Source: Balaenoptera acutorostrata
Lineage: Eukaryota; Chordata; Mammalia; Artiodactyla; Balaenopteridae
Direction of reading: 5' to 3'
Assembly (NCBI RefSeq): GCF_949987535.1
Contig: NC_080073.1
Span: forward strand, 91,427,344-91,491,343
Length of the DNA stretch: 64,000 bases
The notes under the pieces are model-generated. The model was not told the DNA's origin and made no database searches. It worked only from the letters and a program-made list of their open reading frames with translations. Below, in pieces: positions 35,183 through 47,060 of this stretch. Position numbers and translations under genes: made by a program. Within the stretch, counting starts at the first letter, position 1; each line of letters opens with the position of its first letter.

Positions 35183-35196
35183 GGTTAATCTTTTTT

Positions 35197-37975
35197 GAAG
35201 TATGGTTTTGAAAGTCCACACAGCATAAAAGGAGCTCTAAGTGTTGAGTTAGGACTTCTGGCTGGGGGATGGTGCTGGGGATTTCGCAACCATCATATTA
35301 TTACAGATATTCCATTCTCCAGCCTGTTTACCAAAACAACAACACAAAGCTTGGGTTTGAAAGCCTCATTTGAAAAAGGAGCAGGGGTACTGGAAAAGTT
35401 TCGTTCAGGGAGTTCTAACTTCTTATTTCAAACGAGTCATTAAAAAATAGAGTGGTTGTCTCCCCCTCACCCCCATTTTTGTCTCATTCATCATTCTGTA
35501 CTTCTCATTTGAAACAGTCAGCAGAGGTATACAACACAAGGTTGCTAAGGCCTAGAGGAAGTTGCTAAATTCAAAAGTCATTTTGTGAAATTTCATGAAG
35601 TGGTTTAACTGTGAGTGTCACTGGGTTGAGACTTCTTTCCTCCAAAGACTTTTTTTTATCCCTGGCATTATTTTTTGCTCTATCTTTTTAAAAATTTAAT
35701 TTCATTTATTTTAAATATTTATCTGTTTTAATTTAAAAATGTTTGTGTTTGATTAATTTTTTTGGTTTTTATTTTGTATAAATACAGTTTAAAAAAATGA
35801 GTTTTCTGACTAGGTAGCTTATGTGCTTAGTATCAAACCACAAGGCAGAGAAAGGGGTATAATGAAAGGTCAGTCCCTGTGGTGTACACCCCCCTCACGC
35901 CCCCCTCACGCCGCCCCCCCAGTTTGCAGCTGCTCAGATCCGCTCCCCACTGGCGGCCAGTGGCATCCTTTCAGAGGTAGACGAAGCAGCCATGTACACA
36001 GAATCTTTCTGTCTTTTCTGACACAAACGAGAGTGTACGGTTCTTCCACTCTTCGCCTTTTTAAAAAAACTTAACAGTGTCTCTTAGGGATTGATTCATA
36101 TCTGCATCTACAGAGTTCTTGTGACGTTGACTTCCTTTCTGCCTTTTCTGAGAGTTCTGCTTCTCTGCTTCCAGGAACGGCCTTGTCCTTTAGCAAACGC
36201 TGAAAGACGCTGGTGGGGGTGGGTGATGGGTTTGGGGAGGGGTCTCCCACATTGGCATGGTCCCCAGGAACATGGAGAACATGGGGACCATGTACAGCGG
36301 GGCAGGTGGGGCGGCGGGATGATCGCTGAGCTCAGGGCGAGCAGAAGATGGGCTTTGCCTCCGATTTCCCCGGGAGGGAGAGCGTACACTTTGGACTTAG
36401 GCATGAGGACGTTAAAGATTCCCTTTCCCTTGTGCCCCAGGGATGAAAATGGCTCTGCCTCCTACTGGCCCGGTGTCAGCGGAATTTTTGGTCTCTCCGT
36501 CTGCTGGAAATGATGCTCTTTAAGCCCAATGCAGCTCTAGAATTCTGTGATTCCAAGATCTTCAACAGGAGCAAGGAAGGCTTGGTTTTAGATTGTAAAG
36601 AAACACTTCTTGAGGGCAAAGCCCCCCTCCAAGGCTTTTTCTTTTTCTTTTTCTTTTTACTTTTCAGTGGATGTAGCTAAAAGGATTGTATCTGTATATT
36701 TTCCTTTCTTGTTTCTCCCAGTGAAATGTGTGCATTTCCATGCATGTTGGCTGAAGCAAATTGACCTTCAGGGCTCTGGAATCTCTCTTCTTCCACCTCC
36801 GCATTAGAGTAAGGTCAGAACGCCTTAGGAATTTGTGTGCTTTACTCTGGAAATAAGACCATGTGAAAAAGAGCTTCTGTTTCTTGTTTACTAGGGATGT
36901 TGAGCTGGTTTTCCTCCCTTCTCAGTTCCAAAAGAGAATTGCCCATTCATCCCCAAACAGTAAGTGTTAACCTGCCTGCAGGTTATTGAACAAAAGGGAA
37001 GCAAATCAATTTGTATATGAAATTCTACTCAGAGAGCTGTTTTCTACACATCGTGGAGGGAAGAACAAAAAGATTTTTCATTTTCTTAATGTGTAGGGTC
37101 TGGGGGTGGAGTTTACAAAAAGAGTATAATAAAGGACTATTTTGTAATCTCAGCCTTATCGAGTTAACATTTACCTCAGTTTTACAGTGAGCCTAAGTTG
37201 CAAAACTGAAGTTGACTTATGTGTTTATCTTTCTACTGAGGTATTGAGAGCCATTATAGATATCTTTATCTGATGGCCAGTTTTGTTATCTTAGTTTGAA
37301 AGAAGGGCGAAAGGAGGCTATAAACTAAAAGTAATCATTTCATCAAGATACCAAGTGGGGCCCAATTTCACTGTCATAACCAATAGTGAATTATGACTGT
37401 GCATCTTAGCTAGTGGAAACGGCAGAGAGAATTAGAAAGACGGTAGTGGGCTGTAAAATGATTTAGAAATTGACCACTTACAAGTTTTTAGGAGAGCTGG
37501 AAAACCATCTCTTGTGTGCTTGGCAACCCTCAAATATTTATTAGAGTTATATGTGTCGAAATTTGATTCTCTGTTGCAAAGTTTCTAGATGATATGGAGA
37601 AGTTAGAAATGAGCAGGAAAAATGGTTCTAAGAACAACTGGACTGAAGGTTCCTGAACAAAAAAGGAAATGAACTTGAGTAAAAGAGCTGACAAAAGATG
37701 GCAAGAGCCACGGACTGTGGAGTAGCCGTCACTGAGGACCATAAAATGCCGGTTAGGTAACCATAGATGGGGTGTGCCACTGATGCACCTCATTTCCTGA
37801 GGAAGGCCTTGAACTTGATGGCCTCAGAGAAGTCCTTTGCTGTGTCACTTTGTAATTATCCCTCTTTAGCTCGAGTGAAAATACTAAGGGTCTCACCAAT
37901 ATCTCATGAAGCGACTTGCACCTCATCTAAGGTTTGCCCTTTGCTTCATAATAATAGGTCACATTCTATGGTAAT
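35197..37975. other. Intronic sequence, mostly unique
   Basis: Contains an AT-rich segment (35,680-35,790), a C-rich tract with two ccccctcacgc units (35,885-35,920) and a (CTTTTT)n tract (36,638-36,665). Open frames at 36,091-36,513 have no recognisable domain. No exon supported. Confidence 0.45.
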
Positions 37976-37977
37976 TA

Positions 37978-38575
37978 AAAAAAAAAAAAACCAAACTTCT
38001 TTTGGAAAAATTTAAAATTCACAGAAAAACTGTACTGATAGTACAAACAGTTTTTATATATGCCTCCCCTGGTTTTCCTCAATGTTAGGTACACTTGTCG
38101 AAAGTAAAACATCAACACTGATAGATAACCATGAAATAAATTCCAGACTTTTTGAATTTCACCAATTTTTCCACTAATGTCCTCTTTCTAATCTAGGATT
38201 CTGTACCTTACAATTCACCCATTTCAAGTGTACAATTCAATGTTTTTTTAGTATATTCACAAGGTTGTATAACCATTGGCATAACCAAGAGAAGTCTCAG
38301 GAGACATGACAAGTGAATGCAATGTGGTGTCCTGGATCGGGTCCTGGAGCAGAAAAAGGGCATTGGGTAGTAAGGAAATCTGAATAAAGTATGGGCTTTA
38401 GTTAATACTAGTGTATCAATATTGGTTCATTAACTATGACAAATGAAAACTTTATATGTAAGATGCTAATAAAGGAAATAGGTTGTAGGATATATGAGAA
38501 CTCTCTGTATTATCTTTGCAATTTTTCTGTAAATCTAAAACTGTTCTGAAAAATAAATTTTATTTAAAACATGAT
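37978..38575. mobile_element. Old L1 remnants, antisense then sense
   Basis: The part to about 38,285 contains acaattcaatgtttttttagtatattcacaaggttgtataacc, an antisense L1M-like phrase. The part from about 38,290 ends in sense orientation with ctgtaaatctaaaactgttctgaaaaataaa, an L1M 3' end. Either an inverted single copy or two separate copies. Confidence 0.5.
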
Positions 38576-39174
38576 GCTTTTTACTTTAAATCAGGGATTA
38601 TTAGTTGTGCTATGTCTGTGAACATTGGGACCAGCGTGCTTTTAGAGAATTTTCGAGTCAGAAGAATGGAAAGAAAGCACACAATTACACTGGTATGAGT
38701 TTGTGCTTTAGATTCACTTTTGCTTTAAAGTCAGATTTATTAAAATCATTGCATGCATCTAAGTCACTTTCAGTAAAGATATAAAGGACTTTTGGTTCAT
38801 CCTGAATCCTCAGGCTCCTCATCAGGTAATCTTCATGAATGAATAGTTGTTTAGTAAGATAAATATTTCTCTCCCTGTAACATCAAACAGCAGAACCACC
38901 CCCGGACAAAACTCTCCAGGCATTTACCATTGCTCAATGAGATATTTCCTCATTGTTTTGACTATAGAAATGCTATTCTGCATCTCAGTTGTCCATTCAA
39001 CAGGACCATTCTGAGTGTATATTGCTTAAGCCACAAGAATTCATGCAAAAATCTTCTCAAGGGATTATGGAGTGCAGGCTGTAAAAAGTGACTAAATTTT
39101 AGACCCAGGCTGTGTAATGAATGTTTGTTTCCTTCTGAGTTCTGTCCTGCGAACTTACCTTGCTCTAACATAGT

Positions 39175-39300
39175 AGGAACAATGCTGGAATAGACTTTGA
39201 AGAGCTGGGTTCTAGACTTAGAGCCAGTCTTTTGTAGATGTGTGACCTTGGACAAGCTATTTAACCTTTCAGAGCCTGATTCCTTATTTGTAAAATAAGC
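39175..39300 (+). repeat. MIR fragment
   Basis: Sense MIR core: gatgtgtgaccttggacaagctatttaacctttcagagcctgattcc. Confidence 0.75.
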
Positions 39301-40265
39301 TAATATATATACATTAGGGGTGTTTGTGTATTTCACATGAGGCAGGTGATCCATAGGGAAGATTTTAATAAACTGCTCAGTAATTATGTGGATGTTGTTT
39401 GCTATCATTTCCCCATCACCACCTTCATCACATTTTTGAAGCTCATAGGGAAAAATGCTCATGTCATAGCACTGAGCTTAAGTGAGGTGAGTGTAGGTGG
39501 CGTTTGGAGGGGAAGTTGGGTTTTCAGTTAGAATCTGGTGAAGAGTAAGAAAAGACTCGACTTTGGGGATTCTATGGGATGAAGGAATTTCATACTTCAA
39601 GGCAGAAAAGATGGGGCAGAAGAAGGCAGTGAGTAAAGAAAGGAGTGACAGCTGGAAAGAAAACTTTTTTTTTGATTGTAGTGAAATGGGAAGGTGGGGA
39701 TCCAAGCTGAAACATTAGTAAATTTAGTGAACCCAGGAAGTGAGAAAGAATCTCGCATAGGAATGACTCTTTTTATTAGGTAAACATTACCTGTGTTGGA
39801 ATCAGATAAGGTGAGAGGGAAGGTGAGAGCTTTTGAACCTAGTTCCTATGAGGAGGATTACAAAAGGAAGAAGAGGTGTTTAACTTAAAGAAGAAAAACC
39901 TTAGGCAGGATACAATAGTAGTTTTCAGATATTTGAAGAATGTAATTATGATGTGTCCTCTGCAGAATTAAACTCAAGGGATGGAAACTTTAGGGAGGTA
40001 GGTTTCAATTGTCAGAAAATTTCTTATTAATGAGAGTTGTGTAGATAAAAGAATTGATCATCATTGGAGTTCATGAGTCCCCCATCCCAGGCAGTATTCA
40101 AGCAGAGGCTGTGTGGTGAAGACTCCTACTGTCAGGGTCTACTCCCTTCCTTCCTGATGTCCCTCCCTGCTTGCCCTGAGTTCTTTCTTTATCTAGCTGC
40201 CAGTCCACAGTGATCCTAGTTTTAGTATTAATTGACAAGTAAGTCAGTGGTTTAAGGAGTGACCT
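39301..40265. other. Intronic sequence
   Basis: No exon. A repeat-like part at 39,840-40,140 could not be assigned to a family. Confidence 0.4.
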
Positions 40266-40269
40266 TTCT

Positions 40270-40490
40270 CAATGGGCATTTAAAGATAGAAAGATCCCTA
40301 AATGTTAAGCAGTAGAGGAATAGTTAGATTGAATTATGGTATACTCAAGCTGTGGAATTATACACACGTATTAGAGAAAATAAAGTCAGATTGAAAGATA
40401 TTCATCATATTGAGTGAAAAGAGCAAGTTGCAGAACAGTATGTATATTATGATCCCATGTCCTGTTTAAAGTAAAAAAAATAAAATGCTC
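40270..40490 (+). mobile_element. Old L1 3' UTR-type fragment
   Basis: aattatggtatactcaagctgtggaattatacacacgtatta and gagcaagttgcagaacagtatgtatattatgatccc match old L1M 3' sequence. Confidence 0.65.
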
Positions 40491-41825
40491 TCTCTTTCAT
40501 CTATTTATCTATCTGGTTTTGGAATGATAGTCACCAATGTGTAGCTAGTGGTCACAGTGACCTTGACCCTCTTAACAGTCACCCCGATTGCTGTGGAGGA
40601 TAAAGGAGACTTTTAAATTTTTACATCTGTGTTTGCTTAAGCAAACATAGTATTTGGGTATTTAAAAACATTAAAAGGAAAGATCTTCAAGACCCAAAGG
40701 AATGAAATAATTGTGCAAAATATCAGGTGGTCTGGTGGTTGTTTTGGGGCTCTCCCAGTCATAAATCCAATGGGGTTGCAGAGGGGGGTATAAGAGTGTC
40801 TTGGCGAACGGAACTACTTTTGACAGAAATGGAGAAACTGGAAACAGAGGTTGACTAAGAGGTGAACTAATGACTTCTGCTTGAGCCATATTAAGATGAG
40901 AGCAGGATTTCAAAAAAGAAATGCCCTGAAGGCAGTGTGAGGCATGAGAGATCAGAGCTGGGGAGATGGAGATTTGGAAGTCATTGGCATGGGTTGGGGT
41001 GGGGTGGATGAAACCAGGAAAAGGAACAAACTCACTGAGGGCGGAAATGAGATGAGACCACAGCAGAGACTTGCCCTGGTAAACACTCCCCACTGAATGC
41101 CCGTGGAGGAGCCCAGAGAGAGGGCAGCATTAAAAAGGTAATTTAGTAGCACAGAAATAGGTGAGGGTGGGAGGGGTGTTGCAGGGCCCTCAAGGGAGGA
41201 GGAGGGTTGAATTTTTTGAGAAAAATATTGTTTGGGATGGTGGAGAAGGCAGTTTTAGAAAAGTGGTGAAGAGGGAAAATGATACAGTGTTTAGGGAAGA
41301 AATGGACATATGTGTAGACCATTCATAAGAGAAATCTGATGGCTTTGAAGAAGAGAGATGAGACAATGGCAGGAAGGGCCAAGGGGAGGTTTGTTTTCAG
41401 TTTTAAAGTTAGAGGGGAGTTATCCATATCTAAAGACAGAAGCGAAGAAATCACAAAACCTGTGGAGAAGAAGTTGACAGAGACTTGATGCAGAGTGGGT
41501 TAAATGTGAGAGGGGACAGGATCCAGCACATGGTCAGCTGAGGACACGGAGACAAGGTCCCCTCTGCACCCGGAAGGGTGGGTGTGAGCCTGAATCACTT
41601 CAAGATGGAGACAGGAAGAAGCATGGGGTGCTCCTGCTGAATAGCCTTGGCTTTGGTTTTTCGTTTGACTGAAGAATACCTGGATGAACATGTGAAAACA
41701 GATTTATCAGCATTTGTTCTTCAGAAAGAGCCGAGTAGATGGGAACCATCAAAAGGGTGGGACGGAACTCAAAGTATCATAAGGACTTAAGGCATCCTAA
41801 GGACATAAGGTGTCATGAGGTGGCT
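40491..41825. other. Intronic, purine-rich sequence
   Basis: No exon. The part at 40,930-41,480 has the style of a dispersed ancient repeat and shares about 50 bp with 46,785-46,855 (see findings). Confidence 0.35.
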
Positions 41826-41839
41826 CAAGTTGTCCTTGT

Positions 41840-41975
41840 TTACAGTGGTCACCATCAGAATCACCTGGGCAACACTTTAAACACAGGGATTCCTAGGCCC
41901 CACCCCTGATCTTTCTGAGTCAGAATTTCCTAAGAAGTCCCAGTCTAAGACTGAGGGAGTCTAAAGAATCGGCCT
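41840..41975 (+). mobile_element. MER5/MER20-like hAT-Charlie fragment
   Basis: Contains catcagaatcacctgggcaacactttaaa, aggccccacccctgatc and tgagtcagaatttcc, the familiar core of these short hAT elements. One end is missing next to the L1. Confidence 0.65.
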
Positions 41976-42001
41976 ACATCAGCGAGCAGGAAGACAGAGT
42001 A

Positions 42002-42358
42002 GTGGAAATCAGTGAAGGAGAACAGAAAAAAAGAATAAAAAGAAATGAGGACAGTTTAAGAGACTTCTGGGACAGCATCAAGCATACTAATGTTCACATT
42101 ATACAGCTCCCAGAAAGAGAAGAGAAAGAGAAAGGGGCAGAGAACATATTTGAAGATATAATAACTGAAAACTTCCCTAACCTGGGAAAGGGAACATATA
42201 TTCAGATCCAGGAAGCATACAGAGTCCCAAACAGGATCAACCCAAAGAGGACTACATCAAGACACATTGTAATTAAAATGGCAAAAATTAAAGATAAAGA
42301 GAGAATCTTAAAAGCATCAAGGGAAACACAAGTTACAGGCAAGAAGGGAGTGGCATGA
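42002..42358 (+). pseudogene. L1 ORF1 pseudogene fragment
   Basis: This 118-codon frame resembles the middle of L1 ORF1. It has the sequence SLRDFWDSIKHTNVHIIQLP and then RVPNRINPKRTTSRHIVIK. N- and C-terminal parts are missing. It ends where the deletion joins ORF2 sequence. Confidence 0.85.
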
Positions 42359-42360
42359 TC

Positions 42361-44520
42361 AAGTGGGATTTATCCAAGGGGTACAATATGGTTCACAAAT
42401 CAATCAGTATGATACACCACATTAACTGAAGAATAAAAATCATATGATTGGGACCTCGCTGGTGGTCCAGTGGTTGGGGCTGCATGCTTCCACTACAGTG
42501 GGCACTGGTTTGATCCCTGGTTGGGGAACTGGGATCCTGCATGCCGTGCAGTGCTGCCAAAAAAATAAAAAATAAAAAAAATAAAAATCATATGATCATC
42601 CTAATAGATGCAGAGAAAGCTTTTGACAAAATCAACATTCATTTATGATAAAAACTCTCAACAAAGTGGGTATAGAGGGAACATACCTCAAAATAATAAA
42701 GGCCATATATGACAAGCCCACAGCTAACATCATACTCAATGGTGAAAAGCTGAAAGCATTTCCTCTAAGATCAAGACAAGGATGCCCATGCTTGCCACTT
42801 TTATTCAACTTCTATTAGAAGTCTTAGCCACAGCAATTAGATAAGAAAAAGAAATAAAAGGAATCCAAATTGAAAAGGAAGAAGTAAAACTGACACTACA
42901 GATGACATGATACTCTACATAGAAAATCCTACAGATACCACCAAAAACTACTAGAGCTCATTAATGAATTTAGTAAAATTGCAGGATACAATTAATATAC
43001 AGAAATCTGTTGCATTTCTCTATACTAACAATGAACTATCAGAAAGAAAAATTACAAAATTAATCCCATTTATAATTGCATCAAAAAGAATGAAATACCT
43101 AGAAATCAATCTAACTAAGGAGGAAAAAGACCTGTACTTGAAAAACTGTAATACACTGCTGAAAGAAATTGAATATGACACAAACAGATGGAAAGATATA
43201 CTGTGCTCATGGATTGGAAGAATTAATATTGTTAAAATGACCATACTACCCAACTCAGTCTACAGATTTAATGCCACCTCTGTCAAAAAACCAATGACAT
43301 TTTTCATAGAACTAGAACAAATAATTCTAAAATTTGTATGGAAAAACAAAAGGTGCTAAGTAGCCAAAACAATCTTGAGAAAGAAGAACAAAGCTGGAGG
43401 TATCATGGTCCCTGATTTCAAACTATACTACAAAGCTACAGTAATTAAAACAGTATGATATTGGCACAAAACCAGACACACAGATTAATGGAACAGAATA
43501 GAGAGCCCAGAAATGAGCCCACACTTAAATGGGAAATTATGACAAAGGAGGTAAGAATTTACAATGGGGAAAAGACAGCCTCTTCTATAAATGGTGTTGG
43601 GAATTTTGGACAGCTTCATGCAGAAGAATCAAACTGGACTACTCTCTCTCATCATGTACACAAAAAAATTCAAAATGGATCAAAGACTTAAATGTAAGAT
43701 CTGAAACCATAAAACTTCTAGAAGAAAACATAAGCAGTAAGCTCTTTGACATCTGTCTTAGGCAATATTTTTTTGGATATGTCTCCTCAGGTAAGGGAAA
43801 CAAAAATGAAAATGAACATATGGGACTACATCAAACTAAAAAACTTTTTCACATTGAAGAAAACTATCAACCAAACAAAAAGGTCACCTAATGAATTGGG
43901 GATGATATTTACAAGCAGTATATCTGATAAGGGGTTAGTAACCAAAATATACAAAGAACTCAGAAAACTCAACGTCAAAAAACCCAAACAACCTGATTAA
44001 AAAATGAGCAGATGTTCACGTCCCTGTTTGGGTCCCAAAAATGGGGGGCAGACAATCTGCATAGACATTTTCCCAAAGAAGACATACAGATGGCCAACAG
44101 GTACATGAAAGGATGTTCAACATCACTAATCACCAGGGAAATGCAAATCAAAACCACAGTGAGATACTACCTCACCCCTGTCAGAATGGCTATTTCAAAA
44201 AGACAACAAATGACAAGTACTGACAAGGATGTAGAGAAAAGAGAACCCTTCTGCACTGTTGGTGGGAACATAAACTGGTGCAGTCACCATGGAAAACAGT
44301 ATGGAGATTCCTCAAAAAATTAAAAATAGAACTATCATATAATCCAGCAATTCCTCTCCTGGATGTTTACTCAAAGAAAACAAAAACACTAATTAGAAAA
44401 GATATATGCACCCTTATGTTCACTGCAGCATTATTTACAATAGCCAAGATATGGAAGTGACCTAAGTGCCTATCAATAGATGAATGGATAAAGAAGATAT
44501 GGTATATATACACAATGGAA
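42361..44520 (+). pseudogene. L1 ORF2 pseudogene fragment (reverse transcriptase to C-terminus)
   Basis: Pieces in several frames correspond to ORF2. The region coding for the FADD catalytic box (near 42,895-42,910) is damaged: a short deletion removes part of it (ctgacactacagatgacatg). The longest piece, at 42964-43359, matches the part after the active site ([15 protein letters not shown]). The C-terminal pieces are at 43,455-44,460. The endonuclease domain is absent. Confidence 0.85.
42449..42579 (+). mobile_element. Short tRNA-derived SINE of a second type
   Basis: A 131-bp element: gggacctcgctggtggtccagtggttgggg, then a B-box-like ggtttgatccctgg, gggaactgggatcctgcatgccgtgc, and an A-rich tail. 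A 17-bp perfect duplication starting aataaaaatcatatg lies at 42432-42448 and 42580-42596. It differs from the CHR-type copies by lacking their long body. Confidence 0.9.
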
Positions 44521-44945
44521 TATTACTCTAACACATATATATGGAATCTTAAAAAAAAATGGTTCTGAAGAACTTAGGGGCAGGACAGGAATAAAGACGC
44601 AGATGTAGAGAATGGACTTGAGGACATGGGGAGTGGGAAGGGTAAGCTGGGCTGAAGTGAGAGAGTGGCATGGACATATATACACTACCAAATGTAAAAT
44701 AGATAGCTAGTGGGAAGGAGCTGCATAGTACAGGGAGATCAGCTTGGTGCTTTGCGACCACCTAGAGGGGTGGGATAGGGAGGATGAGAGGGAGATGCAA
44801 GAGGGAGGGGATATGGGGATATATGTGTACGTATAGCTGATTCACTTTGTTATACAGCAGAAACTAACACACCATTGTAAAGCAATTATACTCCAATAAA
44901 GATGTTTAAAAAAAAAAGTTACAGTAACCAAAAAAAAAAAAAAAT

Positions 44946-45832
44946 GAGTTACAGGTATAAAATGTGCAGAATGGGGAATATAGTCAATAGCTATGTAATA
45001 TCATTGTATGGTGATGTAACTAGACTCATTGTGGTGATCATTTTGAAATGTATAGAAACATCAAATTATGGTATAAATGGAGCTAACATAGTGTGGTAGG
45101 TCAATTACACTTCAAAAGCAAGCAAACGATCTCATAGAGAAAGAGATCAGATTTGTTGTTATCAGAAGCAGGGGGTGGAAAGAGGCGGAACTGGATGAAG
45201 GTGGTCAAAGGGTACAAACTTCCAGCTGTAAGACAAATAAGTACTAGGGATGCAATGTACCACATGATAAATAGAATGAACACTGCTGTACGTTATATGT
45301 GAAAGCTGTTAAGTGAGTAAATCCTAAGATTTCTCGTCGCAAGGAAAAACTTTTGTTTCTTTCATTTTGTATCTATAAGAGATGATGGATATTCACTAAA
45401 CTTATTGTGATAGTTGTTTCATGATGTATGTAAGTCATATCATTATGTGGTACACCTGAAACTTATTCAGTGCTGTATGTCAATAATAGCTCAATAGGGC
45501 TTCCCTGGTGGCGCAGTGGTTGAGAATCCGCCTGCCAATGCAGGGGACACGGGTTCGAGCCCTGGTCTGGGAGGATCCCACATGCCACGGAGCAACTAGG
45601 CCCGTGAGCCACAATTACTGAGCCTGCGCATCTGGAGCCTGTGCTCCGCAACAAGAGAGGCCACGATAGTGAGAGGCCCGCGCACCGCGATGAAGAGTGG
45701 CCCCCGCTTGCCACAACTAGAGAAAGCCCTCGCACAGAAACGAAGACCCAACACAGCCATAAATAAATAAATAAATAAATAAATAAATATTAAAAAAAAA
45801 ATAATAGCTCAATAAAACTGGAAGGAAAAAAA
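44946..45832 (+). mobile_element. Old L1 3' end, split by a SINE
   Basis: Sense L1 3' UTR: gtgcagaatggggaatatagtcaatag, gtggtacacctgaaacttattcagtgctgtatgtcaataatagctcaataaaactgg, with a SINE at 45497-45799. Confidence 0.8.
45497..45799 (+). mobile_element. CHR-type SINE, sense orientation
   Basis: Complete copy from ggcttccctggtggcgcagtgg to an AAAT tail. The 15-bp duplication aataatagctcaata lies at 45482-45496 and 45800-45814. It is one of the least diverged copies here. Confidence 0.94.
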
Positions 45833-46196
45833 CCAGACTCAATCTACACTTCAGGAGCTGCCTGGGATGCTAGGAGTCATTTAAGAGGAAGCATGCCTTT
45901 CTGGAGCATAAATACTTTGCATATTGTCTGAAGGTTTGTCTGAGCCTTTACTTCTTTAGGGGCTTGTTCTGAATTTTTGGTCTCTTAAGGATGTCAAGTC
46001 TCCCACGGTGATTAGGCACCTTGCTATTTCTAAGGCTGAGTTTGCGTTTGTAGGTGTGGATATGTGTTTTGTTATTTACTGTTCTTAGCCTGCTGTGTCT
46101 TGTTCCCACAAAGACTCCAAGGCATTTCTGAGCACCCTGGAGTCCTTTTCTCTAGGTGCTCTTCCAGGTTCACAGGGTTGCCTCTTACGCCTCACA
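45833..46196. other. Unique intronic sequence
   Basis: No exon or repeat recognised. Confidence 0.4.
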
Positions 46197-46508
46197 CAGG
46201 CAGACCTCAGATATATTGGGGGTTCAGTTCCAGACCACTGCAATAAAGCGAGTATCTCAATATAGCAATTTTTTTGGTTTCCCCGTGCATGTAAAAGTTA
46301 TATTTACACTATACTATAGTCTGTTAAATGTGCAATAGCATTATGTCTAAAAAAAAACCAACATGCCCACCTTAATTAAAGAATACCTTATTGCCAAAAA
46401 ATGCTAACCATCATCTGACTACACAAGGTTGCCACAGACCTTCAATTCGTAAAAAACATTATCTGCAAAGCACAGAAAAGTGAAGTGCATTCAGACGAGG
46501 TATGCCTG
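46197..46508. mobile_element. Tigger1-type internally deleted DNA transposon
   Basis: The start caggcagacctcagatatattgggggttcagttccagaccactgcaataaagcgag and the end gaggtatgcctg, with the inner ttacactatactatagtctgttaaatgtgcaatagcattatg, match the recalled Tigger1 ends. The transposase part is missing. Confidence 0.85.
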
Positions 46509-46914
46509 TATAGTGTTCCCATTTCACTTTTAAACTTAGGTAGAAAACCAGTGTGCTGTTAAGGTTCTTCCTTTCTTGACCTGACTTATGGAAATTCTTC
46601 TTTTTCTGCTTATTCTTTCACATTAATTAATCCAGGAGTCTAACTCTTAGTGCCGAGACTCTCATTTCTTCCTTCTCTTCTTGCCGAAGGTAGAGATTGC
46701 TGAACCTCTTCTGGTGCTGTAAATTGTTTTAAATTTGTAAAATAAGAATTTGGAACTATTTTTGTAGGGGAAGTGGGAAGAAGAAAGTGAGCTCTGTGGA
46801 ACCATAGTAGACATTTGCCCTGGAGAACACTCCCCATAAACTGTGGAAGAGCCATTTAGATGCTTGTACTAGATGTGATCCCTATATTTTGTTATGGAAT
46901 TTTCAGAATTATCC

Positions 46915-47060
46915 TAACAATTATTTGTTTCCCTTCCTCGTTTTAAAGACAAGAAGATCTAGACTCATTAAGATTAGATCACTTGTCCAAGGACACCCTA
47001 GCTAGTTAGTGGCAGAACTGGTTGTCTGACACCAAAATTGATGCTCTTTCCTATATCGCA
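46915..47060 (-). repeat. MIR fragment
   Basis: Antisense MIR: atcacttgtccaaggacaccctagctagttagtggcagaactgg. Confidence 0.7.

Larger units (their letters stand above)
41985..44910 (+). mobile_element. Internally deleted L1, sense to MBOAT1
   Basis: The element contains an ORF1 middle part (41,985-42,360), then jumps directly to the ORF2 reverse-transcriptase region near 42,361, so roughly 2 kb of L1 is missing. ORF2 runs on in several frames to about 44,520. Another gap joins attactc to acacatatatatggaatct at about 44,527, and the 3' UTR ends ccaataaagatgtttaaaaa near 44,910. A SINE at 42449-42579 and a 35-bp insert at 44013-44047 interrupt it. Confidence 0.85.
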
